The notes: generated from the letters alone by a model not told the origin. Positions 1 through 7,772 are shown, counted from the first letter of the stretch. The stretch: DNA of 16,425 nucleotides from JBBRLG01 sp038231495 (GCA_038231495.1 JBBRLG010000087.1:1-16425), one strand, 5' to 3'. Made by a program: numbers and translations.

Positions 1-5
1 AGCGA

Positions 6-112
6 GCCGCTTGCGGCTACGACAGAATGCCGGTCAACTTACGAAATGGACATCTAGGCGAAGTTTAGCCGCGGTTCGGAGGACCGCGCGGCACTACGAG
101 CCGCGGCTAAGC
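6..112. repeat. Intergenic repeat with gccgcttgcggct motif and hairpin
   Basis: The first 137 bases hold no gene. At 6-18 lies gccgcttgcggct, a motif that recurs in this window at 5957, 5989 (as its complement), 7679 (complement), 15551 and 15576. At 65-74 and 101-110 the arms ttagccgcgg and ccgcggctaa form a perfect 10-bp inverted repeat around a 26-nt loop; the loop begins ttcgga, as does part of the loop of the hairpin at 5957-6000. I infer a degenerate member of the same dispersed palindromic family, placed just downstream of the minus-strand gene that stops at 138, where it could also act as a 3' hairpin. Confidence 0.5.
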
Positions 113-137
113 GGTAAAGTTAGTTGGGCCGGACTCC

Positions 138-524
138 TCAGGAAAGCACGTCCACCAATTTCCGCAGTTTCGAGATGCCGAGCCGGCCGGCCAGCGTCTT
201 TACGTCGTGCAAATCCTTGAAACTAATGTTGCCGCCGACCTCCTTCGGGACGGCGGACTCGGAAAGCGGCGGCCGGCCGCGGCGGCCGCCCTTGCCACCC
301 TTTTTCGGCTTGGATTTTAACTGGCTCTTGTACGACGAAATCATGTTGGGCTGAATGGTAAGGCCGAAGGTCTCGCGGATGAATTTGTCGAGGGCGGGCG
401 GTTTGGCGTCGTAGCCGAGGCTGGCGAGAGCCTGGCGGACGGCGTCCATCTTGCTGGGGGTTCCGGTGGACGTCGTGCCGTTCATCGGGTCGTCGGGGTT
501 CTGGTTGGCTTTGCCGCGCGGCAT
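138..524 (-). CDS. Small basic planctomycete protein, putative DNA-binding
   Basis: A 128-aa soluble protein with no signal peptide or membrane segment. Residues about 24-70 (SKMDAVRQALASLGYDAKPP and the following FIRETFGLTIQPNMISSYKS) read like a short helical domain, reminiscent of a winged-helix or HTH fold in which the polar NMISSYKS helix would be the recognition helix. A Lys/Arg/Gly-rich linker follows (about 70-87). The C-terminus (DLHDVKTLAGRLGISKLRKLVDVL) is a second predicted helical pair. From memory, planctomycete genomes carry many paralogues with this layout; the function is not established. The start is the ATG at 524, preceded by ggaga about 10 nt upstream. A role as a small transcription or chromatin-associated factor is inference only. 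Confidence 0.75.
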   Translation of the reverse strand: MPRGKANQNPDDPMNGTTSTGTPSKMDAVRQALASLGYDAKPPALDKFIRETFGLTIQPNMISSYKSQLKSKPKKGGKGGRRGRPPLSESAVPKEVGGNISFKDLHDVKTLAGRLGISKLRKLVDVLS

Positions 525-1290
525 GGTGGGGGTCTCCTGGTCCAGGGGTTTCGGCGATTTCGCAATAGGAAGGAATGGGTTCTTCCGCGTTCATATCCCG
601 GCGGGCGCACCGGACCGGATGCAATCAATGCACCATTCGATCCGGTTATCATTATTCACATCTTACATTGCGCCATTCCAATTGCAATCGTTTCCGGTGT
701 AACATTTTGCAAATTCCTACACCCTCGAATCCGCTGCCACACCCGGCAAGTGCTCCCTTGGTGGCTCTCTCCCGGTTGTCTGCAACCTCATTTCACGAGT
801 AGAAACGGGTACTTTAGGGCCGCCAATCGCAGGTCGGCCGTCGGGGCGTATTACCTCGGCAGGTAAGCTGCGCACCAATTGCTTGTGCCAATCGTGCGGT
901 TTCGGGAACACCGCGCTGCCGCGGTCGCTGTGTCAATTGCGTCCTCAAAGACCGCGCGGCAGCGGCTGCCCTCCCCACCCTTGCCAAAGCGCACATTCTT
1001 GGCAAGGGTGGGATTTTGGCACGCAGCGACCGTCAGGAGCAGGCAGCGGCGCTGATATACCCTTGCCAAAGGCGTGGCAAACAGGGGCGCAAGTAGGTGG
1101 CAAGGGTGCATTTGGCAAGGGTCGATTCGGCCAGCCCTTGGCAGCCTTCGCGTGTGCGTAACGTTCGTGCCGAGGTAATAAGCACGCCGTGAAGCGGTCT
1201 ACATGAGACAAAGTAAAATTATCTCGCATAGATGTACGAGGCGCTGCTTCTTGTTCTGACCAACCGGATGTGAGATCGAATGGGGAACGC
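525..1290. other. 766-bp gene-free region with repeats
   Basis: No open frame here has a plausible start, family signature or codon pattern. The stretch includes AT-rich sequence around 640-715, which may hold the promoter of the 128-aa minus-strand gene. A hairpin pairs 914-926 with 950-964, with a 2-nt bulge. A 13-bp perfect inverted repeat pairs 849-861 with 1168-1180, and the dispersed repeat described separately lies at 974-1186. Confidence 0.6.
974..1186 (+). repeat. Dispersed ~200-bp repeat, copy 1
   Basis: This segment matches the reverse complement of 13409-13607. Over the first 146 bases (974-1119 against 13607-13462) my hand alignment gives no gaps and about 16 mismatches, roughly 89% identity. 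After a 14-nt insertion in this copy the match resumes (cccttggcagcct, then gtgtgcgtaac, then ggtaataag). The core contains nested palindromes, for example cccttgccaa at 978-987 facing ttggcaaggg at 1000-1009. The repeated cccttgccaa/ttggcaaggg blocks mean the transcript would fold strongly. No transposase is present, so if mobile it is non-autonomous. Confidence 0.85.
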
Positions 1291-1511
1291 TCAACCCTTT
1301 TCCCACCGTACCGACCGGACGCCCGGCTCGACATTAAGCCGGCTCATCACGTCCTGGACGGCACGGTCGTTGCGCTCCGGAGAATAGATTTCGGCGGTCA
1401 CGATCGTCTGGTCGGCCTCGGCGGAATCTTGCGTCGAAATGGTGTGGATGGTCATGCGCGGGTGGTCGTTGATGTGCCGCATCAGGATGGTGCGAATGAC
1501 GCCTTCCTCTT
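1291..1511 (-). pseudogene. MgtC/SapB C-terminal domain fragment, out of frame
   Basis: About 72 codons in the frame -1 to the upstream MgtC-like membrane domain encode EEGVIRTILMRHINDHPRMT and onward to SVRWEKG. This is what follows the membrane domain in full-length MgtC/SapB proteins: a small cytoplasmic ACT-like alpha/beta domain. It has no start codon or ribosome-binding site of its own at the junction, so I read it as the displaced 3' end of the same gene. Restoring one base near 1509 joins 156 residues to these 72, giving about 228 aa, the usual size for the family. It could be a real mutation or an assembly or consensus indel. Confidence 0.7.
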
Positions 1512-1976
1512 GCCCAGGCATAGGACCTGGACCTTGTACGCGGTCTCCACGTCGAAGGACTTTTGGACCCGACTGTCGAGCCAATGGCTGAACGGCCGCA
1601 GGCAGATGTGCAGCGCCAGGACCGTTGCCGTGGCGATGAGGGCGTACAGCAAAAGGCCCGAGCCGGCCAGGACGCCGATGGCGGCGCTGCACCACAGCGT
1701 CGCCGCGGTGTTCATGCCCTTGACGCTCATGCCTTCGCGCAGGATCACGCCGCCGCCGAGGAAGCCGATGCCGCTGACGACGTAGGACGCCATGTGCGAC
1801 GGCCCGGCCGTGTCGCCCGTCAGGATTGACAGCGACACAAACAACGCCGACCCGACGCAGACCAGTGCGGTGGTTCGGAGGCCGGCGGGGTGCTGGCGCA
1901 GTTGGCGTTCGATGCCGATGGCCACGCCCATCGCCAACGCGGCGCCGACGTTTATTACGAAAGTGAGTACGTCCAT
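1482..1976 (-). CDS. MgtC/SapB family membrane protein, truncated by frameshift
   Basis: The N-terminal membrane domain of a MgtC/SapB-family inner-membrane protein. Family hallmarks are clear: GIERQLRQHPAGLRTTALVC at about 21-40, GIGFLGGGVILREG at about 69-82, and VKGMNTAATLWCSAAIGVLAG at about 85-105, with four or five hydrophobic helices. Known members are implicated in magnesium-limited growth and envelope or ATP-synthase regulation; the exact role here is unknown. The frame is normal to about residue 156 (VLCLGK), after which eight unrelated residues precede a premature stop, while the expected C-terminal domain continues in the -1 frame (1291-1511). The junction reads ggcaagaggaag, which is not a standard X-XXY-YYZ slippery site. 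It starts 73 nt downstream of the TPR gene and may be co-transcribed with it. Confidence 0.85.
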   Translation of the reverse strand: MDVLTFVINVGAALAMGVAIGIERQLRQHPAGLRTTALVCVGSALFVSLSILTGDTAGPSHMASYVVSGIGFLGGGVILREGMSVKGMNTAATLWCSAAIGVLAGSGLLLYALIATATVLALHICLRPFSHWLDSRVQKSFDVETAYKVQVLCLGKRKASFAPS

Positions 1977-2049
1977 ACGTTCGCAAGCGCTCCGGGCGCT
2001 CCGTGGCCCTTGCTGGTGCTTCGGACTTGTGCGACTTATCCTAACCGTC

Positions 2050-4314
2050 TTATCGCGCCGACACCTCGGTTTCCAGGCGGCGGCCGGCCTCGGCGATCTC
2101 GTCGTGGACCCCTTTCCGGTCGGCCGCGCTCAAGCCGTTGGGCGTGGCGGCGTTGACCTGCCGCAGCGCGCGGGTGAAGATTTCATCCGCGCGCTCGGTG
2201 TTGTGCAGCGCGGCGTACGCCCGTCCCAGGTGCAACAAGACGCGCGGGTCGTTCGGGTAGCGCTGCAGCGCCGCCTCGAACGTCGCCCGCATCTCCGCGA
2301 ACAGCTCGCGGTTGTCCATGCGCAGATAAGTCTGGCCCAACGTGTCCAGGAATTCCGCCGGCAATCGCTGCGGGGACACCGGCGGCCGCAAACCCTTGCG
2401 CGTCCGCGCGTCCTGCAACACCTGGTAGGCCTTCTCCGGCTGATTTTCCTCGCGCGCCAGCAGCCAGGCGAGGTTGTTGGCCGCGTCGAGTTGGCCGGCG
2501 TTGGCCGCCAGCACCGCGGCAAAGGTTTCCTTGGCCTGGTGCCGCCATTTCGCACGATCGCCGCCGTTGCACGCACCCATCCGGCCCAGGTAGACGTCGC
2601 CCAGCAGGAGTTGCGCTGCCTCGCAGTCCGGTCGGTCCGTGAGGATGCGCCGGCACCAGGTATCGGCGTCGTCCCATGCTTTGCCGGCGACGAACGTTGC
2701 CGCCAGGGCCACGCGGGCGTTGAGCTGCGTTTCCTCGCCGGACGCCTCGTATTTGCCGTCTTCCGTAACCGTCGGCAACATGAAAGCCGTTTGGCCGCGG
2801 GTGAAACCTTCGGCAACTTCCCGCGCCCGCGCGAGTTGGTTGTTCTTCAGCAGGAACCGCACTTCGGCCTTCACGGCCAGCAGGTTGTTCGGGGTCTGGC
2901 CGCGCCAGTAGGGCAACCACACGGCAACTTCCCGGTCCGAACCCTGTTCCTCCAACGCCTCGATCAGGCGGGCGTACCCGACCGCGTATTGACGGTGTTC
3001 CTTCAACAGAGCCTCGTAGGTACACAGTGCCGCGGTGCGGTGGCCCTGACGCCGTTCGAGTTCCGCCTGCAACAGAAGGACCTTGGGGCTACGAACCTGG
3101 AGCTTGCGCAACGTCGTGACGTGAGCGATGCCGTCGGCGATGGCTTCGGGGTCGTTCGCTTCCAGGTCCAGGTTGGCCGCCAGCAAGAGTGCCTCCACGT
3201 TTTTCGGCTGCTCGCGCACGGCCCGATTGGCGTCGGCCCGCGCCAGGTCCGGCCGGCCGGCGGCCAGCCAGAATTCGGCACGGGTCAACGGCGCGCTGAC
3301 GGTCAGCTGGCGCTTCTTGCGCAAGGCGGCCTCCCAGAGGTCGAGCGCGGAGGCCATGTCCTTCGGCTCGCCGGTCGGCGGCCGGGTGTCGCCCAGGTCG
3401 TCGAGCAGCAAATGACCGTAAGCCGCCGCCAGCAGCAGGTCCGGGTCGTACCTCTCGTCGCGCGGCGGTTGCCGGAGAAGTTGGGCCGCGTCCTTGCCAT
3501 CGTTGGTCCGGACCGCGGCGTCGCGCAGCCAACGGCGTATCTGGGCTTCCAGGGCAAGCGTTCGCCACGACGGAATTGGCTGTTGCTGCTTGACGACGGC
3601 CAGGTGTTCCACGGCCGAAGTCATGCGCGTGCGACTCCGTTGTTCCGGCGGCGCGGGAGCCTGGTCGAAATCAAACTGGGCCAGGGTGAACCGGGCCGTC
3701 GGGTCGGCCGGGTCGAGGCGCACGACGATGCGGGCCAGCGTTTCCACGCGCGGTCCGTTCAGCGGTTGGAATTGGAGTTCGGTGCGCAGGGCTTCTTTTT
3801 GCACCGCAACGTCACCGGGCAGGCGGTCCGCCGCGGTCAAGAGCGCGGCCAAAGCTTCCCGCCGGACTACGGCATCGGGAATGTGCGAAAGATCGCGGTA
3901 CGGCGTGTTCGTCCAGGGGTCGCGGGTCTCCGGCAGCGGCTTGCCGACCGCCCGCGCCGCGGCGTACGCGCGGTCGCGCAACGCCCGGGCCTTGATCCAA
4001 AATGCCCGGCCCTCGCGCTCGGCGTCGCGCTGCCGCGCTGCCGCGTCCCGGCCGTCGGGCGACGGTCGCCGCCGGTCCCCATCGTCCAATACCCTGCCGG
4101 CAAGAGTCAAGGCCGCGTCGAACGCGCTCACCGCCGCAGTGCCGTCGCCCTGGTTCAGCGCGTCAGTCCCCTGGCCGTAGGCCGCGTCCGCAGTCCGCAG
4201 CACGTCGTCGGCCTTGCCGCCCGGTTGCCAATACCGCTCAACGGCCAAAACGCCTAACCCAAGTGCGATCGCCGCCAGAAAAAGCGGCGGGAACCAGTGC
4301 GACAGCCGTTTCAT
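2050..4314 (-). CDS. Membrane-anchored TPR-repeat protein
   Basis: A 754-aa protein with a single N-terminal hydrophobic anchor (about residues 8-25, PPLFLAAIALGLGVLAV) after a short positive MKR start, so most of the chain is probably periplasmic. The rest is helical, Ala/Leu/Arg-rich and repetitive. Clear TPR-like helix pairs include ARFTLAQFDFD (~235), RADANRAVREQPKNVEALLL (~345), AANNLAWLLAREENQPEKAY (~615) and DPRVLLHLGRAYAALHNTER (~700). No catalytic domain was recognised; TPR arrays are protein-interaction scaffolds. The ATG at 4314 has aggagc about 10 nt upstream. An open frame of 821 codons on the opposite strand is a high-GC artefact. The partner is unknown; the broken mgtC-like gene downstream is the only likely operon mate. 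Confidence 0.85.
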   Translation of the reverse strand: MKRLSHWFPPLFLAAIALGLGVLAVERYWQPGGKADDVLRTADAAYGQGTDALNQGDGTAAVSAFDAALTLAGRVLDDGDRRRPSPDGRDAAARQRDAEREGRAFWIKARALRDRAYAAARAVGKPLPETRDPWTNTPYRDLSHIPDAVVRREALAALLTAADRLPGDVAVQKEALRTELQFQPLNGPRVETLARIVVRLDPADPTARFTLAQFDFDQAPAPPEQRSRTRMTSAVEHLAVVKQQQPIPSWRTLALEAQIRRWLRDAAVRTNDGKDAAQLLRQPPRDERYDPDLLLAAAYGHLLLDDLGDTRPPTGEPKDMASALDLWEAALRKKRQLTVSAPLTRAEFWLAAGRPDLARADANRAVREQPKNVEALLLAANLDLEANDPEAIADGIAHVTTLRKLQVRSPKVLLLQAELERRQGHRTAALCTYEALLKEHRQYAVGYARLIEALEEQGSDREVAVWLPYWRGQTPNNLLAVKAEVRFLLKNNQLARAREVAEGFTRGQTAFMLPTVTEDGKYEASGEETQLNARVALAATFVAGKAWDDADTWCRRILTDRPDCEAAQLLLGDVYLGRMGACNGGDRAKWRHQAKETFAAVLAANAGQLDAANNLAWLLAREENQPEKAYQVLQDARTRKGLRPPVSPQRLPAEFLDTLGQTYLRMDNRELFAEMRATFEAALQRYPNDPRVLLHLGRAYAALHNTERADEIFTRALRQVNAATPNGLSAADRKGVHDEIAEAGRRLETEVSAR

Positions 4315-4532
4315 GGCAGTAGGCTCCTGAACCGGACGAGGGTGCCAATGAACGCAAAATCGTCCGCAGGGAGTATTCCACCAATTGCAGGCGAAAGCAA
4401 CCTGCCCGGCAAAGGGTCACCATTCCCGACGGCACCGGGTTCCCGCCCGACCCGCACAGGCCGCGTCACCGGCCGGTGCGGCAGCCGCACGCCGACGACG
4501 GCTTGAATCCGTTACAATCGCCACGCTAAAGG
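4315..4532. other. Intergenic region upstream of TPR gene
   Basis: A 218-bp stretch between the stop of the enolase-superfamily gene and the start of the TPR gene, both read on the minus strand. It should hold the terminator of the former's neighbour and the promoter of the TPR gene, but I see no convincing -35/-10 pair and no strong hairpin. Confidence 0.4.
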
Positions 4533-5936
4533 TCAGCCGCTTGCGCACGTCGCCGCCGGCGCGGGCAGATCGCGTTTCATCAAGTCGAGGCGATAACCAA
4601 ACCCCGCGCCGCCCAGTGTCGCAAGGTCCACGCAGCCGCCGCGCCGCCGGTACAGGCCCGGATGCACTGCCGCCTCGGCGCGCGACGCCTCCGGGTAGAA
4701 TTGCATCGCATTCGTCTCGACGCCCATGATCGTGCCGGCGTGGGCCGCGAGCCGGACGTGCGGGATCTGCGCCAACATGGGGTTCGTCAAATCCTGCACC
4801 ATGAGCGGCATCCCGTGCGCCTTGGCCCAGCAGAGGCTCAGCAGCGCGCCGGTCTGCGTCTTGCACGTCTTGAGCGCCACGCCCGACCACCCGAGCGCCC
4901 GACCCAGCCGCACCAGTCGCCAGTCGTGCGCGCTTTCGTCCAGGAAAAGCGGCTTGCGCGCCGCCACTCCGTGAACGTCGATGGGGTTGGCCTCCAGGTC
5001 GTAGGGGAACGGCTGCTCGACGTAGAGGATACGGCCGTAAACGCCCGGATGGTCGTCGCGGAAGCGGTCGAGCATTGAATTGACGTATTCTGGATCGTTA
5101 ACGGTACAGTTAAAGTCGGCGCTGAGCCACACGACTCCGCAAGCGGCGGCCAACTCTCCGACGCGCAACAGGCGTTGACAATCCCAGGCGTAATCGTTGC
5201 CACGCAGCTTCACCTTGAGGCAGCGCAGGCCGTCGCGCTCGATCCAGTCGCGCAGGAGCACCGGGTAGCCGTCGTCGGGTTCGGCCCCGGTGAGGTCGGC
5301 GGCGTCGATGGGGTCGAGGCCGCCGACGAGGTGCCACGCTTGCAGACGACCCGGCGGCGTTGCGTTGAGGTAAGCGTCGGGATACTTGCCCGCGAAGTTC
5401 GTCGCCGAGCCGTGCGCCGGCTGGAGGTAATGGGCCAGGTCACGACTGAGATAGTGGACATTATAGGTATGATAAACGTCTGTATTGTGGAGGATGCCGT
5501 AAGCGTCGTGCAGGGCGAGGTCGAACGCCGAGCAACACACCAGGGCGGCAAGGTGCGGCAGCGCTTCGGCGTCGGCGAGGTGGCTTTGTTTCAGCAGTTC
5601 CGGCAGCAGGTGTTCTTGAAAATCGTGCCCGATTTCTAGTGGATGACCGAACGAATCAACCCGCGCCCAGGCGTCGGTAAGATCGACGCAGAACGCCTTC
5701 AGCGCCGCGTGCCGTGACTCGTAGGGCAGCTTGCTCGGCCAGACCCATTGCACACTCAACGGCGTCTCGCCCCAACCGTCGGCCCGGCGGCCGGAGCGGT
5801 CGGCGACGGTCAGGCGCACCCGCGCACAGGTCACGTACGTCACCGTCTCCGGGCCGAATTTCAAAGGAACGCGCGTCGTAACGGGCAGGAAGTACAGCGC
5901 CGCGGCGACGGGTCGGATGTCAGTGTTTTTTGGCAT
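4533..5936 (-). CDS. Enolase-superfamily (mandelate racemase/MLE-like) enzyme
   Basis: A 467-aa cytoplasmic enzyme with the enolase-superfamily plan: an N-terminal capping domain (to about residue 230), then a TIM-type barrel. Visible active-site signatures in order are KVK (K241, K243) on the second strand, DFN (D274), VEQPF (E307) and LDES (D333/E334) as the Mg-binding acids, and LKTCKTQTGA (K356/K359) as the general base on the opposite side. This pattern fits the muconate-lactonising/dipeptide-epimerase branch more than acid-sugar dehydratases. The substrate is unknown. The chain is longer than the usual ~370 aa, with extra sequence around 145-225 (HNTDVYHTYNVHYL). The frame is open further upstream to 6095, but that would read through a hairpin and overlap the preceding gene, so the ATG at 5936 is preferred. 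Probably the last gene of an operon with the metallophosphoesterase and GH88. Confidence 0.85.
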   Translation of the reverse strand: MPKNTDIRPVAAALYFLPVTTRVPLKFGPETVTYVTCARVRLTVADRSGRRADGWGETPLSVQWVWPSKLPYESRHAALKAFCVDLTDAWARVDSFGHPLEIGHDFQEHLLPELLKQSHLADAEALPHLAALVCCSAFDLALHDAYGILHNTDVYHTYNVHYLSRDLAHYLQPAHGSATNFAGKYPDAYLNATPPGRLQAWHLVGGLDPIDAADLTGAEPDDGYPVLLRDWIERDGLRCLKVKLRGNDYAWDCQRLLRVGELAAACGVVWLSADFNCTVNDPEYVNSMLDRFRDDHPGVYGRILYVEQPFPYDLEANPIDVHGVAARKPLFLDESAHDWRLVRLGRALGWSGVALKTCKTQTGALLSLCWAKAHGMPLMVQDLTNPMLAQIPHVRLAAHAGTIMGVETNAMQFYPEASRAEAAVHPGLYRRRGGCVDLATLGGAGFGYRLDLMKRDLPAPAATCASG

Positions 5937-5956
5937 CGACGACTCCGGGCGGAGAC

Positions 5957-6000
5957 GCCGCTTGCGGCTGAGCGGTTCGGAGCGCTCAGCCGCAAGCGGC
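5957..6000. repeat. Perfect 18-bp hairpin, gccgcttgcggc repeat family
   Basis: The arms 5957-5974 and 5983-6000 are perfect reverse complements of 18 bp with an 8-nt loop (gttcggag). It sits between the stop of the metallophosphoesterase (6010) and the ATG of the enolase-superfamily gene (5936). There is no T-run, so it is not a classical intrinsic terminator; it may stabilise the upstream message or lower expression of the downstream gene. The arm sequence is the dispersed motif also found at 6, 7679, 15551 and 15576. Confidence 0.8.
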
Positions 6001-6009
6001 AACGCACGC

Positions 6010-6510
6010 TTATTTCTCCTCGTTCGTGGCAAGCGCAATGGACTCCACCGTCCCCGTCGCCAGGTCCAACACGATGAACGTCTTCGGCTTCGCACGGTGC
6101 AGCGCGCCGGGGTTGATGACGCGCGTCGGGCCGCTGCGGCGCTCCATCGCGACGTGCGTGTGGCCGTGAAACAGGAAGTCGAAATGGCCGCTGCTCTCGA
6201 CCTCCTGCAAAAGGGATCGGTCGTCGCCGTGCAGGAAGGCGAGTTTGCGGCCCTCCAACTCTAAACTGCCCCAATACTCGTGACACGTCGCGTTGATCGC
6301 GGCCATCGCGCGGCGCAGGTCGTCCTTGTATTGGTCGCAATTGCCGAAGACGAAATGCGCGTCCAGGCCGTCGAATAGTCGCACCGTTTCCGGGTCTTCA
6401 ATATCGCCGCAGTGCAGTACGGTCATTACGCCGCGCCGCGCCATTTCCGCCAGGGCGAGGCGGACGTTGGCGTGGCGGTTGTGCGTGTCACTGAGAATCG
6501 CGATCTTCAT
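6010..6510 (-). CDS. YfcE/MJ0936-type metallophosphoesterase
   Basis: A 166-aa calcineurin-like phosphodiesterase, the typical length for the small YfcE/MJ0936 group. All metal-binding motifs are present: DTH (D8, H10), GDIEDPE (D36), GNCD (N57), HGDD (H94) and HGHTH (H115, H117). Members hydrolyse phosphodiester substrates such as bis-p-nitrophenyl phosphate or cyclic nucleotides with two divalent metals; the natural substrate is generally unknown. There is no signal peptide, so it acts in the cytoplasm. The ATG lies 3 nt after the stop codon of the GH88 gene, which argues for translational coupling and one operon. The C-terminus is complete (ATNEEK). Confidence 0.92.
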   Translation of the reverse strand: MKIAILSDTHNRHANVRLALAEMARRGVMTVLHCGDIEDPETVRLFDGLDAHFVFGNCDQYKDDLRRAMAAINATCHEYWGSLELEGRKLAFLHGDDRSLLQEVESSGHFDFLFHGHTHVAMERRSGPTRVINPGALHRAKPKTFIVLDLATGTVESIALATNEEK

Positions 6511-6513
6511 AAG

Positions 6514-7650
6514 TCACCATGCGGCGTCCGAGCGGTTTGCGATGGCCTTCACCAGCGCCTCGACGAAGAAGTGATCGCCCCAGGCCACCGACTCGTCCAC
6601 GCCCAGTCCCTTGTGGTAATGATAAACGCCGTGCAGCAGAATACCTTCCCATTCGGGCCGTTGTCGTGGCAGGAACTCGTCACCGCACAGGGTTTCCAGG
6701 ATCGTCAGCGCCGCCTGGCGGAAGCGATCCTGTTCGTCCGCGTCGGGCGTTACTTCGGCCAGGTCCCACAAGCCGCTCGCGGCGATGGCGGCCGCCGAAC
6801 TGTCCCACAGGTGCGGGCCGTCCGCGGGTAGGTTGTAATCCCAGTAGGGTACCAGACCGGCGGGTGAGTACCGCAGATAATACCGGGCACAGCGCCGCGC
6901 CGCGTCGAGAAACTCCGGCTCGACCGACAGCCGATGGACGGCCGTGAAACCGTAAATTGCCCACGCCAGGCCGCGCGACCACGTGCTTTCGGCGGCCCAA
7001 CCCTGGTGCGTGGATTGGCGCAGAAAGGTGCCGGTTTCCAGGTCGAAAAGGCCTTCGTGGGCCGTGCCGCCGTCGGGGCGAACCAGACAACGCGCCGTCG
7101 TGCGGCAGTGTTCCAGCGCGATTTGACGCAGGCCGTCGTCCGCCGTTTCGTTCGCGGCCCAGAGGATGATGCCGACGTTCATCATCACGTCGATGAAGAG
7201 CGATTGCGGCCCGACGAACGACGCGAGATAGCCGCCTTTCTGCCGCCGCAGGGCCAACGTGCGGCCGGCGTCGATCAGCACGTCGCGCAACGCCGGGTCG
7301 CCGGTAAGGTGATACCAACGCAAGTAGGTCGAGAAGAACAAAAAGCCGAGGTCGTGGACCGTGCGGTCGTGGCGGCGCGGTTCCAGCAACCGGCTGTATT
7401 GCTCGGCAGGACGGCGAAACTGGTCAGCGCCGGTGTGCTTGTGCAGTAGCCAGAGGATGCCGGGGAAGAAGCCTTCGCACCAGTGGGTCCAGCGTTCGCC
7501 CTCGCGGTTCCATTGGCCGCCGACGGTGTACATGGGCGTGTAGCCGGGATGGTCCGTCAGGATACGGTCACACTGCGCGCCGGCGAAGGCGAGGGCGTTT
7601 TGCAACAGCGGCAGCAGTGCCTGCCGTTTGGTAGCCACGGATTCGCTCAT
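6514..7650 (-). CDS. GH88 unsaturated glucuronyl hydrolase-like
   Basis: A 378-aa (alpha/alpha)6-barrel glycoside hydrolase of family 88. Family members hydrate the double bond of 4,5-unsaturated uronic acids at the non-reducing end of oligosaccharides left by polysaccharide lyases, releasing the sugar. The two family catalytic aspartates fit VHDLGF (D100) and IDVMMN (D154), and the conserved STWSRGLAWAIYGF segment follows at about 222-235. No signal peptide is visible, so it acts on imported oligosaccharides in the cytoplasm. The frame is open up to 7740, but family similarity begins after MSESVATK, and the upstream part overlaps the nusB promoter side and a dispersed motif, so the ATG at 7650 is chosen. 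Divergent from nusB; first gene of a three-gene unit. Confidence 0.9.
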   Translation of the reverse strand: MSESVATKRQALLPLLQNALAFAGAQCDRILTDHPGYTPMYTVGGQWNREGERWTHWCEGFFPGILWLLHKHTGADQFRRPAEQYSRLLEPRRHDRTVHDLGFLFFSTYLRWYHLTGDPALRDVLIDAGRTLALRRQKGGYLASFVGPQSLFIDVMMNVGIILWAANETADDGLRQIALEHCRTTARCLVRPDGGTAHEGLFDLETGTFLRQSTHQGWAAESTWSRGLAWAIYGFTAVHRLSVEPEFLDAARRCARYYLRYSPAGLVPYWDYNLPADGPHLWDSSAAAIAASGLWDLAEVTPDADEQDRFRQAALTILETLCGDEFLPRQRPEWEGILLHGVYHYHKGLGVDESVAWGDHFFVEALVKAIANRSDAAW

Positions 7651-7772
7651 GGCTTGGTTGTAACCGACCGCGTTGCACAGCCGCAAGCGGCAAATCCGGG
7701 CGTCCTCTGCGCGGTTAACGGCTTTTTGTACAATTACCATATTGGATGCAATCGGCCTCGACGGAACTGCTC

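Noticed and set aside
851..1111. A shared peptide (LARVYQRRCLLL and TLAKNVRFGKGG) encoded in both copies of the dispersed repeat
   Set aside because: The frame is open in both copies but has no ribosome-binding site, differs in N- and C-terminal extensions, and runs through palindromic DNA; better explained as a non-coding repeat.
1500..1520. Programmed -1 frameshifting in the MgtC-like gene
   Set aside because: The junction (ggcaagaggaag) lacks an X-XXY-YYZ heptamer and I see no following stem; an indel is simpler.
1792..4257. An 821-codon open frame on the plus strand
   Set aside because: It is the antisense of the TPR gene, which has an anchor, repeats and a ribosome-binding site; the long open antisense frame is expected from GC-rich third positions. 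Its translation shows no family signature.
5937..6095. An N-terminal extension of the enolase-superfamily protein
   Set aside because: It would be translated through the perfect hairpin and overlap the metallophosphoesterase; the added residues are Arg-rich and not family-like.
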